Source: CAJQQY01 sp045104975 (GTDB taxonomy: Bacteria; Bacteroidota; Bacteroidia; Chitinophagales; Saprospiraceae). Taken from it: a stretch of 6,831 nt of DNA. The stretch covers positions 1 through 6,831 of the forward strand of contig JBGCCY010000302.1 in NCBI GenBank assembly GCA_045104975.1, read 5' to 3'. Positions 1-6,217 of the stretch are shown here, piece after piece; within the stretch, counting starts at the first letter, position 1, and each line of letters starts with the position of its first letter. The notes beneath the pieces are model-generated. The model ran no database searches. It saw only the letters and a program-made list of their open reading frames with translations, and was not told where the DNA came from. Position numbers and translations under genes: made by a program.

Positions 1-1083
1 CAAGTTGTGAGAATTCATGCTTCAAGTGGAACTACAGGAAAACCAACTGTCGTAGGTTATAATCGAAAAGATTTACGAATTTTTGATGAAGTGGTCGCGC
101 GTTCTTTAGTCGCAGCAGGAGCACAGAAAGGAATGAAATTACATAACGCTTATGGCTACGGATTATTCACAGGAGGTTTGGGAATGCATGGCGGAGCAAC
201 TAAATTAGGAATGGCAGTCATCCCCGTTTCAGGTGGAATGACTGATCGACAACTGATGATTTTACAAGACTTTAAACCTGAGGTAATTTGTTGCACTCCT
301 TCCTACGCTCAAACTTTAGCGGAGGAATGTGTCAAACGTGGAATCGATACAAATGACCTTCCTATTAAGTATGCGATCCTCGGAGCAGAACCATGGACAG
401 AGACAATTCGCTCGCAAGTGGAAGCAGGTTTGAATGTGACGGCAACGAATATTTATGGTTTGAGTGAAATAATTGGACCAGGAGTTTCGCAAGAAGATTT
501 TGAAGAAAAGGGAACAGGAAGTTATGTTTGGGAAGATCATTTTTTTCCAGAAATAGTTGATAAAGATTCGGGCAAACCATTGCCGTATGGTGAAGAGGGA
601 GTTTTAGTTTTTACCACTTTGACGAAAGGGGCAATGCCGCTTTTGCGATATTGGACAAATGATATTTGTAGTCTTCATTATGATAAAGGTGCAAAACGAA
701 CCCATGTAAAAATGAGTTCGATCAAAGGACGTGCAGATGATATGTTGATTATTCGAGGAGTGAATTTATTTCATACTCAGGTAGAAGTTTTGTTAGAAGG
801 TTTTCCAGAATTGGCTCCATGTTATCAATTAATTGTCACTCGAAAAAAGACCATGGATGAAGTAAAATTAGAAGTAGAAGTTGCACCAGAAGTTTCTCAA
901 AAACTAGGTGGACGAGGTTTTGGGAAAAAGGATTTGATTGTAAAATTGACCAATCAGTTGAGTCGAAAAATTAAAAATAATATTGGATTGTCGATGCAAG
1001 TGGAGTTAAAGCAATTTGGAAAAATCCCGAGAAGTGTAGGAGGGAAGTTGAGTCGGATTAAGGATTTAAGAAAGTTACAATAG
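1..1083 (+). CDS. paaK: Phenylacetate-CoA ligase, 5' end missing (cut by window edge)
   Basis: This enzyme activates phenylacetate to phenylacetyl-CoA using ATP and CoA in the cytoplasm, the entry step of the aerobic phenylacetate pathway. The frame is open from base 1, so the true start lies outside. The 360 visible codons follow about 80-90 missing ones, judged against a family length near 435-445. Motifs, numbered from the first visible codon: the P-loop SSGTTGK (8-14), GAEPW (128-132), YGLSE (152-156), WEDHFFPEI (177-185), YWTNDI (217-222), the hinge GRADDMLIIRGVN (243-255), and the C-terminal catalytic lysine in PRSVGGK (K349). All expected adenylation motifs downstream of the edge are present, so the enzyme looks intact. 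One small oddity is NLFHTQVE after the hinge, where I would expect NVFPTQIE or similar. Arginine is mostly CGA, as in the other native-looking genes. Other paa genes are not in view. The family call is firm; substrate choice between phenylacetate and a related aryl acid is inferred. Confidence 0.95.
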   Translation, partial: QVVRIHASSGTTGKPTVVGYNRKDLRIFDEVVARSLVAAGAQKGMKLHNAYGYGLFTGGLGMHGGATKLGMAVIPVSGGMTDRQLMILQDFKPEVICCTPSYAQTLAEECVKRGIDTNDLPIKYAILGAEPWTETIRSQVEAGLNVTATNIYGLSEIIGPGVSQEDFEEKGTGSYVWEDHFFPEIVDKDSGKPLPYGEEGVLVFTTLTKGAMPLLRYWTNDICSLHYDKGAKRTHVKMSSIKGRADDMLIIRGVNLFHTQVEVLLEGFPELAPCYQLIVTRKKTMDEVKLEVEVAPEVSQKLGGRGFGKKDLIVKLTNQLSRKIKNNIGLSMQVELKQFGKIPRSVGGKLSRIKDLRKLQ

Positions 1084-1087
1084 AAAT

Positions 1088-1573
1088 ATGAAAACACTTG
1101 AAGACAAATTTTTAAAAAAGAATATTCAAATATGGTTATTCGGTATTTTACTAACTCCTACATTTGCTTTTTGGGATGTTGTATTCGAACCAAATGAAGT
1201 TTTGAGTGTAGGTGATTTTATGAGGAATTTATTTTTTGGCCCTATTTTAGTGTTCTCTCTTTCTACACCTCTGTGGTTTGTGTTCATTCTGATAAACCGC
1301 TTTTTTTTTTTTTTTTTAAATAGCGAACTAGTCTTAAATTTATTGATTAACATTTTATCAATAATTGTTGGAATGATAATACTGAAAGGTATTTTTTCCA
1401 TAGAGGATACGGAGTTATCTACCAAGTCATTTATATTTATTTTTTTACACATTATTTTTATTACATTTTTTACATGGATAATTAAGGTGGATAGAGGTTA
1501 TGTAAAAGTAAGGAAGGATGATAAAAAACAAGGTTCAATTCATTCTGATATTTTAGATGATAATTTATATTAA
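1088..1573 (+). CDS. Small four-helix integral membrane protein of unknown function
   Basis: I do not recognise this 161-residue protein. Hydrophobic segments at about residues 14-33, 50-77, 81-104 and 115-132 suggest four membrane helices. A basic and acidic cytoplasm-like tail rich in Lys and Asp follows (133-161). It begins four bases after the paaK stop, so it may be co-transcribed. No Shine-Dalgarno sequence is visible (the preceding bases are TAGAAAT). A run of 17 T at 1301-1317 encodes Phe72-Phe76 and part of Leu77. Loss or gain of one T produces a stop at once, so the frame depends on exact tract length. None of its four arginine codons is CGA (AGG, CGC, AGA, AGG), unlike the flanking genes, which hints at a separate origin. 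The intact frame across the whole length supports a real gene. It ends just before a strong hairpin. Confidence 0.68.
   Translation: MKTLEDKFLKKNIQIWLFGILLTPTFAFWDVVFEPNEVLSVGDFMRNLFFGPILVFSLSTPLWFVFILINRFFFFFLNSELVLNLLINILSIIVGMIILKGIFSIEDTELSTKSFIFIFLHIIFITFFTWIIKVDRGYVKVRKDDKKQGSIHSDILDDNLY
1301..1317 (+). repeat. 17-base poly-T homopolymer inside a coding sequence
   Basis: There are seventeen consecutive T between CGC (Arg71) and AAATAGC. With 17 T the frame reads five Phe, Leu, Asn and continues. With 16 T it reads five Phe and then TAA. With 18 T it reads six Phe, Lys and then TAG. The tract therefore has the form of a slippage-prone on/off switch. Its length could also be a sequencing or assembly error, as homopolymers this long are error-prone. 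Confidence 0.9.
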
Positions 1574-1616
1574 AAAAAAGGAGCCACTTACGATTATTTC
1601 GCAAGTGGCTTTCTTC
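1572..1616. terminator. Intrinsic terminator shared by convergent genes
   Basis: The stem AGCCACTT (1582-1589) pairs with AAGTGGCT (1603-1610). A further CG/CG pair follows beyond one A-C mismatch, and the loop is ATTATTT (1593-1599). On the minus strand the stem is followed by CC and eight T (complement of the A-run 1572-1579), a classic signal for the gene ending at 1641. On the plus strand the tail TTCTTCATT is weaker but still T-rich, serving the gene ending at 1573. Its place between two converging stop codons supports a bidirectional role. Confidence 0.85.
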
Positions 1617-1640
1617 ATTAAATAAGGGTGCTATTTTATA

Positions 1641-3791
1641 TTATTGAATTTCTAAAGCAAAAGAAGCTTCATCTCTTGCATCGTAACCTCGAATAAATCC
1701 AACCCCATTAGTGTGCTTCGCTTCGACATAAAGATCGAGTGAGAAAGTACATTTTGAAGCTCCAGCCAACATCGTATCAAATCGAACTGGAGTTGAAACT
1801 GCAGGATCTCCAACATCTAATAAAGGTGGATGATTGTCATTTCCTGAATCAAAAATAACATCACTTCCATTCAATCCTTTTCGATAATCCAATTGGAAAT
1901 TTTTCATAAATCCATCTTCATGATAAGCTCTGAAACCTGTGGTAAATGTCGAACTTGCATCTCCAACCATAAATTGACAATCTGCCCGATTCGGTACATA
2001 ATCTTTTCGAAGGTCTTCAATATCAGCGAAACAACTCTTATTGTTGATTCGAATATTATGAATCAAAGTAGCAAAATTAACTACATCTGTATCATCAGAA
2101 TCTTCCCATTTCAAATAATGAAAATCAGTTCCATTCCCTGCACCTGCTGAACCATTTGGCTTGATTCGATTACCTGCATTGTCGAATAATTCAACCATCA
2201 AATTGTAGTTACCATCTTCAAAGCTTGTCGTATTCAACGCATAGTGAAATTGATTTCCCAACCACTTGTTCGAATTATTCACATAAGGAATTTGGTACAA
2301 TCCTTCTTCGCCACCAATCAATTTTGGTCCAAGTGCAACTGCTTCTAATTTTGGAGGAAAAGTTCCGTTGATAAATTTTCTCCAAGCCACTTCCTTATCT
2401 AAAATCTGAGGTGCTCCAATGGCATTTCCATTTGCATCAGTTTTTACAATACTAAATCTGTAATATCGAGCGCCTACACTACTCATGTCTGGATCAATAT
2501 AGAGTAACAATTTTAATGTTGCTCCCAAAGGACAATCTGTTTGTCCACCAAAATCAAGCAGCCCAGCATTGGATGGCAGAGCTTGGTTGATACCAGTTGC
2601 ACTTATTTGCATGGGACTTTTCAAATGATAAGTATCAGTATCTCCAATCGCTTGAAGCATCACATAACGTTTGCCTTGGCCAGTTGTAGGAGGGGTGTAA
2701 TCATCGCAAGTTTCTGCTAAAAAATGATACGTAGAAAGCACCGCTTCTTGAGATGAAGAGAAGTAAGCATTTTTTGCTTCTCCATCATAAACATAAATGT
2801 ACCGACCGCCAATCCATTGTTTTACTTTGTAAAAATAAGTCGTGTAGCATCTTCTCCAAACTGGTTGAAGTAAAAACGGTTGATTAAAACAGAAAGTAAA
2901 TTTCCCATCCAAACCAATATTAGTTTGACCTAATCTTGTTTTTGTTACAGTTCGATTTCGACAAAGCACATGAACTAAATAAGGGCGTGCAATAATGAAA
3001 TCATATTTCTGCTGGTCTGATGGAAAAGCGATTAATGTTTTCAAATCATTAACAGTTTTCTCATCCATGAAATTTTGCTTCGCTGGTTCGATAGCCGATT
3101 TTGCCAAACGAATATTTCGAGGTGCTCGTCGAATCGGAGGAAACGGAGGATCTGGAAATGGGCGTGGAATCAACTCTGGAATCTCTGGAATCAACTCTGG
3201 AATTCGTGGAATGATATGCCAAATATCACAACAGATCGTTCGTTTGTAAACTTCCACCACACCATGACACAAAGGAAAACATTTGGTGATAATTGGTGGA
3301 GTCAATCGATTCAAAGCTTCTTGCACTTTTGTATTTCCCAAATTAATGGAAGGAACAATTGGTGAGTTTGAAAGCCTGACAGTAGGAAGTGTTGGTCGAA
3401 TGATCGGTGGAAAAAACCAATTACATTTTTGAACTTTTCCGCTGACGCAAACTCGATTCCAAAGCCAACGTCCCCATTCCAGTTGTGGAATTTCTAAGAG
3501 GGGACGTTTCCTAAGTTCAGGGATAATTTGTGCTGCGGAGTACTTCAATAACATATCTGAAGTAATCATTTTTGGATCTTCAACATCTGGTCCGAAAGCG
3601 ATGTTTGCTTCTTTTTTTTCTAAAAGTGTTGGGATTAATAATTCGTTGCCGTTAGCCGTTGCAATTTTTTTACTTGGATTACCTTGATCATCCAAAGTGT
3701 AAAGTGCCACATTTGGGCGTTCGTCATTTGGTTTTAAGGAATTAAGAGAAATGGTAACTTTGAAGTTACTTCGTCCTTTTGATTTAGACAT
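1641..3791 (-). CDS. Large cysteine-rich, multi-domain beta-sandwich-like protein of unknown function
   Basis: I cannot name this 716-residue protein. The N-terminus (MSKSKGRSNF) is basic, with no hydrophobic core or lipobox, so no Sec signal is seen. Residues about 112-325 resemble a carboxypeptidase-regulatory or Cna-B-like sandwich split by insertions: strand-like CVSGKV (115-120), GVVEVYK (177-183), then GQTNIGLDGKFTFCF (288-302), the typical 'T..G.F.F' edge. Between these lie a Pro-rich stretch (IPELIPE repeats, 197-220) and a likely helical piece (about 242-262). Residues 375-545 look like a further beta-sandwich ending in an Ig-like EDGNYNLMVELFDNAGN (525-541). The C-terminal 585-716 ends in a strand-rich block from CTFSLDLYVEAKHTNG. 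There are 14 cysteines, including a CC pair at 187-188 and CFPLC at 171-175. No type IX secretion tail is obvious. Codon use (many CGA and TCG) matches neighbours. It stands alone on its strand and ends at a strong terminator. ATG at 3791 is chosen because the N-terminal beta-like region begins right after it. The domain reading is inference from pattern. Confidence 0.85.
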   Translation of the reverse strand: MSKSKGRSNFKVTISLNSLKPNDERPNVALYTLDDQGNPSKKIATANGNELLIPTLLEKKEANIAFGPDVEDPKMITSDMLLKYSAAQIIPELRKRPLLEIPQLEWGRWLWNRVCVSGKVQKCNWFFPPIIRPTLPTVRLSNSPIVPSINLGNTKVQEALNRLTPPIITKCFPLCHGVVEVYKRTICCDIWHIIPRIPELIPEIPELIPRPFPDPPFPPIRRAPRNIRLAKSAIEPAKQNFMDEKTVNDLKTLIAFPSDQQKYDFIIARPYLVHVLCRNRTVTKTRLGQTNIGLDGKFTFCFNQPFLLQPVWRRCYTTYFYKVKQWIGGRYIYVYDGEAKNAYFSSSQEAVLSTYHFLAETCDDYTPPTTGQGKRYVMLQAIGDTDTYHLKSPMQISATGINQALPSNAGLLDFGGQTDCPLGATLKLLLYIDPDMSSVGARYYRFSIVKTDANGNAIGAPQILDKEVAWRKFINGTFPPKLEAVALGPKLIGGEEGLYQIPYVNNSNKWLGNQFHYALNTTSFEDGNYNLMVELFDNAGNRIKPNGSAGAGNGTDFHYLKWEDSDDTDVVNFATLIHNIRINNKSCFADIEDLRKDYVPNRADCQFMVGDASSTFTTGFRAYHEDGFMKNFQLDYRKGLNGSDVIFDSGNDNHPPLLDVGDPAVSTPVRFDTMLAGASKCTFSLDLYVEAKHTNGVGFIRGYDARDEASFALEIQ
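3165..3203. repeat. 21-bp-period tandem repeat encoding IPELIPE
   Basis: The 18-base unit TGGAATCAACTCTGGAAT occurs at 3165-3182 and again at 3186-3203, separated by CTC, giving a 21-base period. On the minus strand it encodes two heptads, IPELIPE and IPELIPR, at about residues 197-210 of the 716-residue protein. A Pro-rich linker (PFPDPPFPP) follows in the protein. The DNA copies are identical, suggesting a recent duplication by slippage. Confidence 0.8.
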
Positions 3792-3818
3792 AACATTTGG
3801 TTTTTGGTGTCGAAGTCT

Positions 3819-3835
3819 TTTGATATTTTATCAAA
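3819..3835. repeat. Perfect 7-bp inverted repeat just upstream of the 716-residue gene
   Basis: TTTGATA, a three-base spacer TTT, then TATCAAA. It lies 28 bases before the start codon at 3791, in the region where a leader or core promoter would fall, so it could be an operator or a leader hairpin. In such A/T-rich DNA a repeat this short can also arise by chance. Confidence 0.35.
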
Positions 3836-3925
3836 CCACGACGGATTTAAAAAATTTATTTTCTATTTGGTTTTTGATGAAGGCATGAGGAGTTAGTTAT
3901 CCATTGAGACATCATCAAGGATTGA

Positions 3926-3944
3926 GCAAAAGACATTCTTTTGC
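3926..3944. repeat. Short perfect hairpin GCAAAAG/CTTTTGC
   Basis: GCAAAAG (3926-3932), loop ACATT, CTTTTGC (3938-3944). On the plus strand A residues follow, and on the minus strand CTCAATCC follows, so it does not have a T-tract and is unlikely to be an intrinsic terminator in either direction. Its role is unknown. Confidence 0.35.
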
Positions 3945-3990
3945 AAAAAATGCTAGCAAAGTTTTTTTGTTAAAATGTGTGGTTGATAGG

Positions 3991-4008
3991 TTTGTTCGTT
4001 TGAACAAA
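3991..4008. repeat. Short perfect hairpin TTTGTTC/GAACAAA
   Basis: TTTGTTC (3991-3997), loop GTTT, GAACAAA (4002-4008). No T-tract follows on either strand. Together with the hairpin 50 bases earlier it is the main visible structure of this intergenic region. It could be a regulator site or part of a small RNA; I cannot choose between them. Confidence 0.35.
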
Positions 4009-4133
4009 GCGATAAAGTTCCTAGATAAAATGAAACCATCTTACCATAGAATAAAAAATGTTGTGAAAGGGGACTTTAGTGAAGGTTGAGTAAATTCTAG
4101 GAGAAACGTTTATGTAAGAGTGTTGTTATATTT

Positions 4134-4553
4134 TTAATTTTGTTTTTTCTTTCCATCGTTTTCGTCATCATCATCATCTTCGTCATCTCGGACTTCTTTG
4201 ACTACATCTTTTAATGGGTTTTCGGGAGTCGCTGGAACTACAATTGCAGTATCGACTTCATCTACAATAATGGCATTTACATTTCCTGATAAAACCATTT
4301 TCTTAGAATTTTCTACATAAGCATTATCTGCATTTTCGATAATGATGTATTTCGCATTTTTGACATAAGCAGTATCGACTTCATCGACGATGATGTAATT
4401 TGCTTTTTTTACAATTGCGGTGTCAACTTCATCGACGATAATTTTGTCAGATGATTGGTCGGGACAATCTTCGCATTTTTCACCACAACTCATTTGAATA
4501 AAACTGAATGAGGTTAAAAATGCCAGGAGGCAAATAATGTTTTTCATAATCAT
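4134..4553 (-). CDS. Putative lipoprotein with 16-residue VDEVDTA repeats and acidic tail
   Basis: This 139-residue protein of unknown function starts with a short basic end and a hydrophobic core (MKNIICLLAFLTSFSF), then QMSC at 20-23. The -3 Gln makes the lipobox non-canonical, but Cys23 is followed by acidic residues (GEKCED) as in surface-exported Bacteroidota lipoproteins. C23, C27 and C30 form CxxxCxxC. Residues 37-109 are built from 16-residue units of alternating hydrophobics: three copies of IIVDEVDTA (38-46, 54-62, 95-103), one diverged copy (70-78) and a short SGNVN-containing unit (85-93). This pattern fits a small beta-solenoid, with some likeness to DUF3060-type repeats, which I hold only loosely. 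The tail (about 122-139) is a run of Asp/Glu ending in lysines. If the second ATG (4547) is used, the signal peptide starts MKN; no Shine-Dalgarno sequence decides. A perfect -7 element lies about 40 bases upstream. The gene is divergent from the 484-residue gene. Confidence 0.83.
   Translation of the reverse strand: MIMKNIICLLAFLTSFSFIQMSCGEKCEDCPDQSSDKIIVDEVDTAIVKKANYIIVDEVDTAYVKNAKYIIIENADNAYVENSKKMVLSGNVNAIIVDEVDTAIVVPATPENPLKDVVKEVRDDEDDDDDENDGKKKQN
4227..4445 (-). repeat. 48-bp-period coding repeats (16-residue units)
   Basis: Related units begin near plus-strand 4371 and 4419, exactly 48 bases apart (AGTATCGACTTCATCGAC against GGTGTCAACTTCATCGAC). A third close copy begins at 4248, 123 bases from the second. 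The 123-base distance equals 41 residues, that is two 16-residue units plus a 9-residue short one, so a unit has lost seven residues or the array was disrupted. The DNA copies have diverged at silent positions while keeping IIVDEVDTA, which suggests selection on the protein. Confidence 0.85.
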
Positions 4554-4590
4554 GATTGTTTAATGGCTCACTTGATAATTAATTACAATA

Positions 4591-4598
4591 CAAATCTA
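4591..4598 (-). promoter_or_regulatory. Bacteroidota-type -7 promoter element for the lipoprotein gene
   Basis: CAAATCTA on the plus strand reads TAGATTTG on the minus strand, a perfect match to the TAnnTTTG -7 consensus. It would start transcription near 4584, about 30 bases before ATG 4553. I find no good TTG -33 partner at the usual spacing, only a T-rich run. The same 172-bp divergent gap must also hold the promoter of the gene at 4726. There, TTATTTTG (4636-4643) is a one-mismatch candidate, and a palindrome CTGATTATCAG (4677-4687) is followed by TTAATTAA (4688-4695). Confidence 0.5.
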
Positions 4599-4725
4599 GA
4601 CTAAAGTTAAATGATAAAAAAATCACATTTAAATTTTATTTTGGTTTTAAGTAGGTTCTTTTTAAAATATAAAGATCTGATTATCAGTTAATTAATGTAT
4701 TGATTTCATTTAAAATTTTTGGATT

Positions 4726-6180
4726 ATGGCTAAATCGGATACCTTGTTTCTTCTGATAAAATCTTTAAATCAAGCTGAAAAAAGATATATAAAACTCTTT
4801 TCCAATAAAAATGGAACAGAGAATAAAAAGTATATGCAACTTTTTGAAGCTTTTGTAAAATATGCAAAGAATGATATTTACCAAGAAGAATTAATTGAAA
4901 CAGAGTTAGTAGGAGTGATTGCTAAAAAGAATTTTTCCTATGAAAAAAATTACTTGTATCAATTTATTTTAAAAAGTCTTCGAAATTTCCATGGACAAAA
5001 TACCCCTCGAATTCAGTTGCAAGAGTTGATGATAAATATCTCATTGTTGTACGAAAGAGGTTTGGTAAAAGAAACATTGCAACTTATTTCCAAAGCGAAA
5101 AAGATTGCAGAGAAATATGATTACGATATTCAGTTTTTGGAAATTTTACTTTTGGAAAGAAGAATTACTCGACAATTCAAACGAAACGAAACGAAAACAT
5201 CGCTCGCTCAGATTCAAAATGAAAGTCAAAAAAAATTAGATCGAATCAATCAGCAACTCAAGATTTTAGATTGTTACGAAGATGTTTTTTTAGAAGCGAA
5301 AAATTTTGGAGCGAGTAAAATCATTGACGAAGATCTTCAAATTAAAATCCAAAGAATTCTTCCTTTGAAAATAGATTCGATGAATACGTCTCTTGAGATG
5401 AAATTATATTATCATCTCACGCATTCGATGTATCATTATATTTCGAGAGATTGGAAAACTCGAGCGGAACATTTGAAAGCTGTTTTAGATTATTTTGAAC
5501 AAAATTCTTTTCTCCTCAACGATACTCAATATCAAGAGCGCTACTTAAGTTTTTTAAATAATTATATTAATTATTGCTATGCTTTTGGCGAAGAAAAAGA
5601 ATTGAAAGAACAAATTGAAGTACTTGAAAATTGGAAAGCGAAAAGTCGGGCGCTGAATATTCAATTAGAACAATATCGTTTTTATGGAAAAATGCTGTAT
5701 GCTTTTAAGCGAAAAAGATTTGATGAGATGGTTGAGTTATCTCCAAGTTTGGATGAGTTATTAAAAAAATATGAAGCGAATCTTACCTTGAATCGAAGGT
5801 TGACTTTTCTATTTCACATGGCTGCTGCATTTTTATTGGAAAAGAAATTTGATGATGCAGAAGCAAAAGTCAATGAAATTATCAACCAACCAAAATTTGA
5901 AAATAGAACAGATATTCAAATTCTAGCGAGGATCATGCGGATTATTTTATTTTTTGAAAAAGAAATTCTAACGTTGGCTGAATATGAAACTACTTCCGCA
6001 ACTCGATATTTAAAGAAATCAAGAAATGATAATCCTACGGAAAAGAAGATATTATCGTTTTTGAGAAAATTGGTTTCGTCACCGACACCCAAAGTTATCT
6101 TAAATGATTTCCACGATTTTCTAAAAGATAAGAAAGGGTACGAAGAGATTTTATATTGGGTGGAAAGGAAGGTAAATTAG
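4726..6180 (+). CDS. Conserved alpha-helical TPR-like protein, function unknown
   Basis: This 484-residue protein is soluble, with no signal peptide or membrane helix. It appears almost entirely helical and rich in Lys and Glu. The N-terminus follows a pattern I associate with an uncharacterised Bacteroidota family: SDTLFLLIKSLNQAEKRYIKLF (4-25), a second block KKYMQLFEAF (34-43), then NYLYQFILKSLRNFHG (75-90). TPR-like helix pairs are visible at about 105-131 (LLYERGLVKETLQLISKAKK) and 359-390 (FHMAAAFLLEKKFDDAEAKV). These suggest a helical solenoid that binds a protein or nucleic-acid partner. No catalytic motif is seen. The ATG at 4726 is chosen because the conserved-looking N-terminus begins at residue 4; the upstream bases are A/T-rich without a Shine-Dalgarno sequence. 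It is divergent from the lipoprotein gene and convergent with ykvA, so it is probably its own transcription unit. CGA and TCG codons are common, as in paaK. Function is not inferred. Confidence 0.88.
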   Translation: MAKSDTLFLLIKSLNQAEKRYIKLFSNKNGTENKKYMQLFEAFVKYAKNDIYQEELIETELVGVIAKKNFSYEKNYLYQFILKSLRNFHGQNTPRIQLQELMINISLLYERGLVKETLQLISKAKKIAEKYDYDIQFLEILLLERRITRQFKRNETKTSLAQIQNESQKKLDRINQQLKILDCYEDVFLEAKNFGASKIIDEDLQIKIQRILPLKIDSMNTSLEMKLYYHLTHSMYHYISRDWKTRAEHLKAVLDYFEQNSFLLNDTQYQERYLSFLNNYINYCYAFGEEKELKEQIEVLENWKAKSRALNIQLEQYRFYGKMLYAFKRKRFDEMVELSPSLDELLKKYEANLTLNRRLTFLFHMAAAFLLEKKFDDAEAKVNEIINQPKFENRTDIQILARIMRIILFFEKEILTLAEYETTSATRYLKKSRNDNPTEKKILSFLRKLVSSPTPKVILNDFHDFLKDKKGYEEILYWVERKVN

Positions 6181-6217
6181 TTATGCATATTTTTAAATGA
6201 GAACACTTTTGATGTGA

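Larger units (their letters stand above)
3792..4133. other. 342-bp intergenic region with short inverted repeats, no convincing gene
   Basis: This stretch lies upstream of the 716-residue gene and downstream of the lipoprotein gene, so it should hold the former's promoter and the latter's terminator. I find no CAAAnnTA (minus-strand TAnnTTTG) match near 3792-3950. No GC-rich hairpin with a T-tract follows the lipoprotein stop. It contains perfect 7-bp inverted repeats at 3819-3835, 3926-3944 and 3991-4008. An open frame from TTG at 3904 to 4089 has no family resemblance and a weak start. The region may be a decayed gene or a structured RNA, but neither can be shown from sequence alone. Confidence 0.6.

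Noticed and set aside
316..580. Two minus-strand open frames within paaK
   Set aside because: They lie entirely within the well-supported paaK frame and look like antisense shadows.
1126..1452. 108-codon open frame on the minus strand opposite the small membrane gene
   Set aside because: It owes its length to the A/T-rich complement, including a poly-Lys from the poly-T tract, and shows no domain. The plus-strand frame has a coherent membrane topology.
2995..3365. Two plus-strand open frames opposite the Pro-rich part of the 716-residue gene
   Set aside because: They are products of the repetitive GGAAT-rich antisense of the IPELIPE region, giving low-complexity Gly/Asn/Trp peptides with no family likeness.
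3904..4089. 61-codon open frame on the plus strand starting at TTG
   Set aside because: The start is a TTG with a GAGGAG 11 bases away in a genome otherwise lacking Shine-Dalgarno signals. It spans both hairpins, has no family resemblance, and length alone is compatible with chance.
4371..4440. CRISPR-like direct repeats with 48-bp spacing
   Set aside because: The repeats are in frame, diverge at silent codon positions, and encode a regular protein repeat with no unique spacers.
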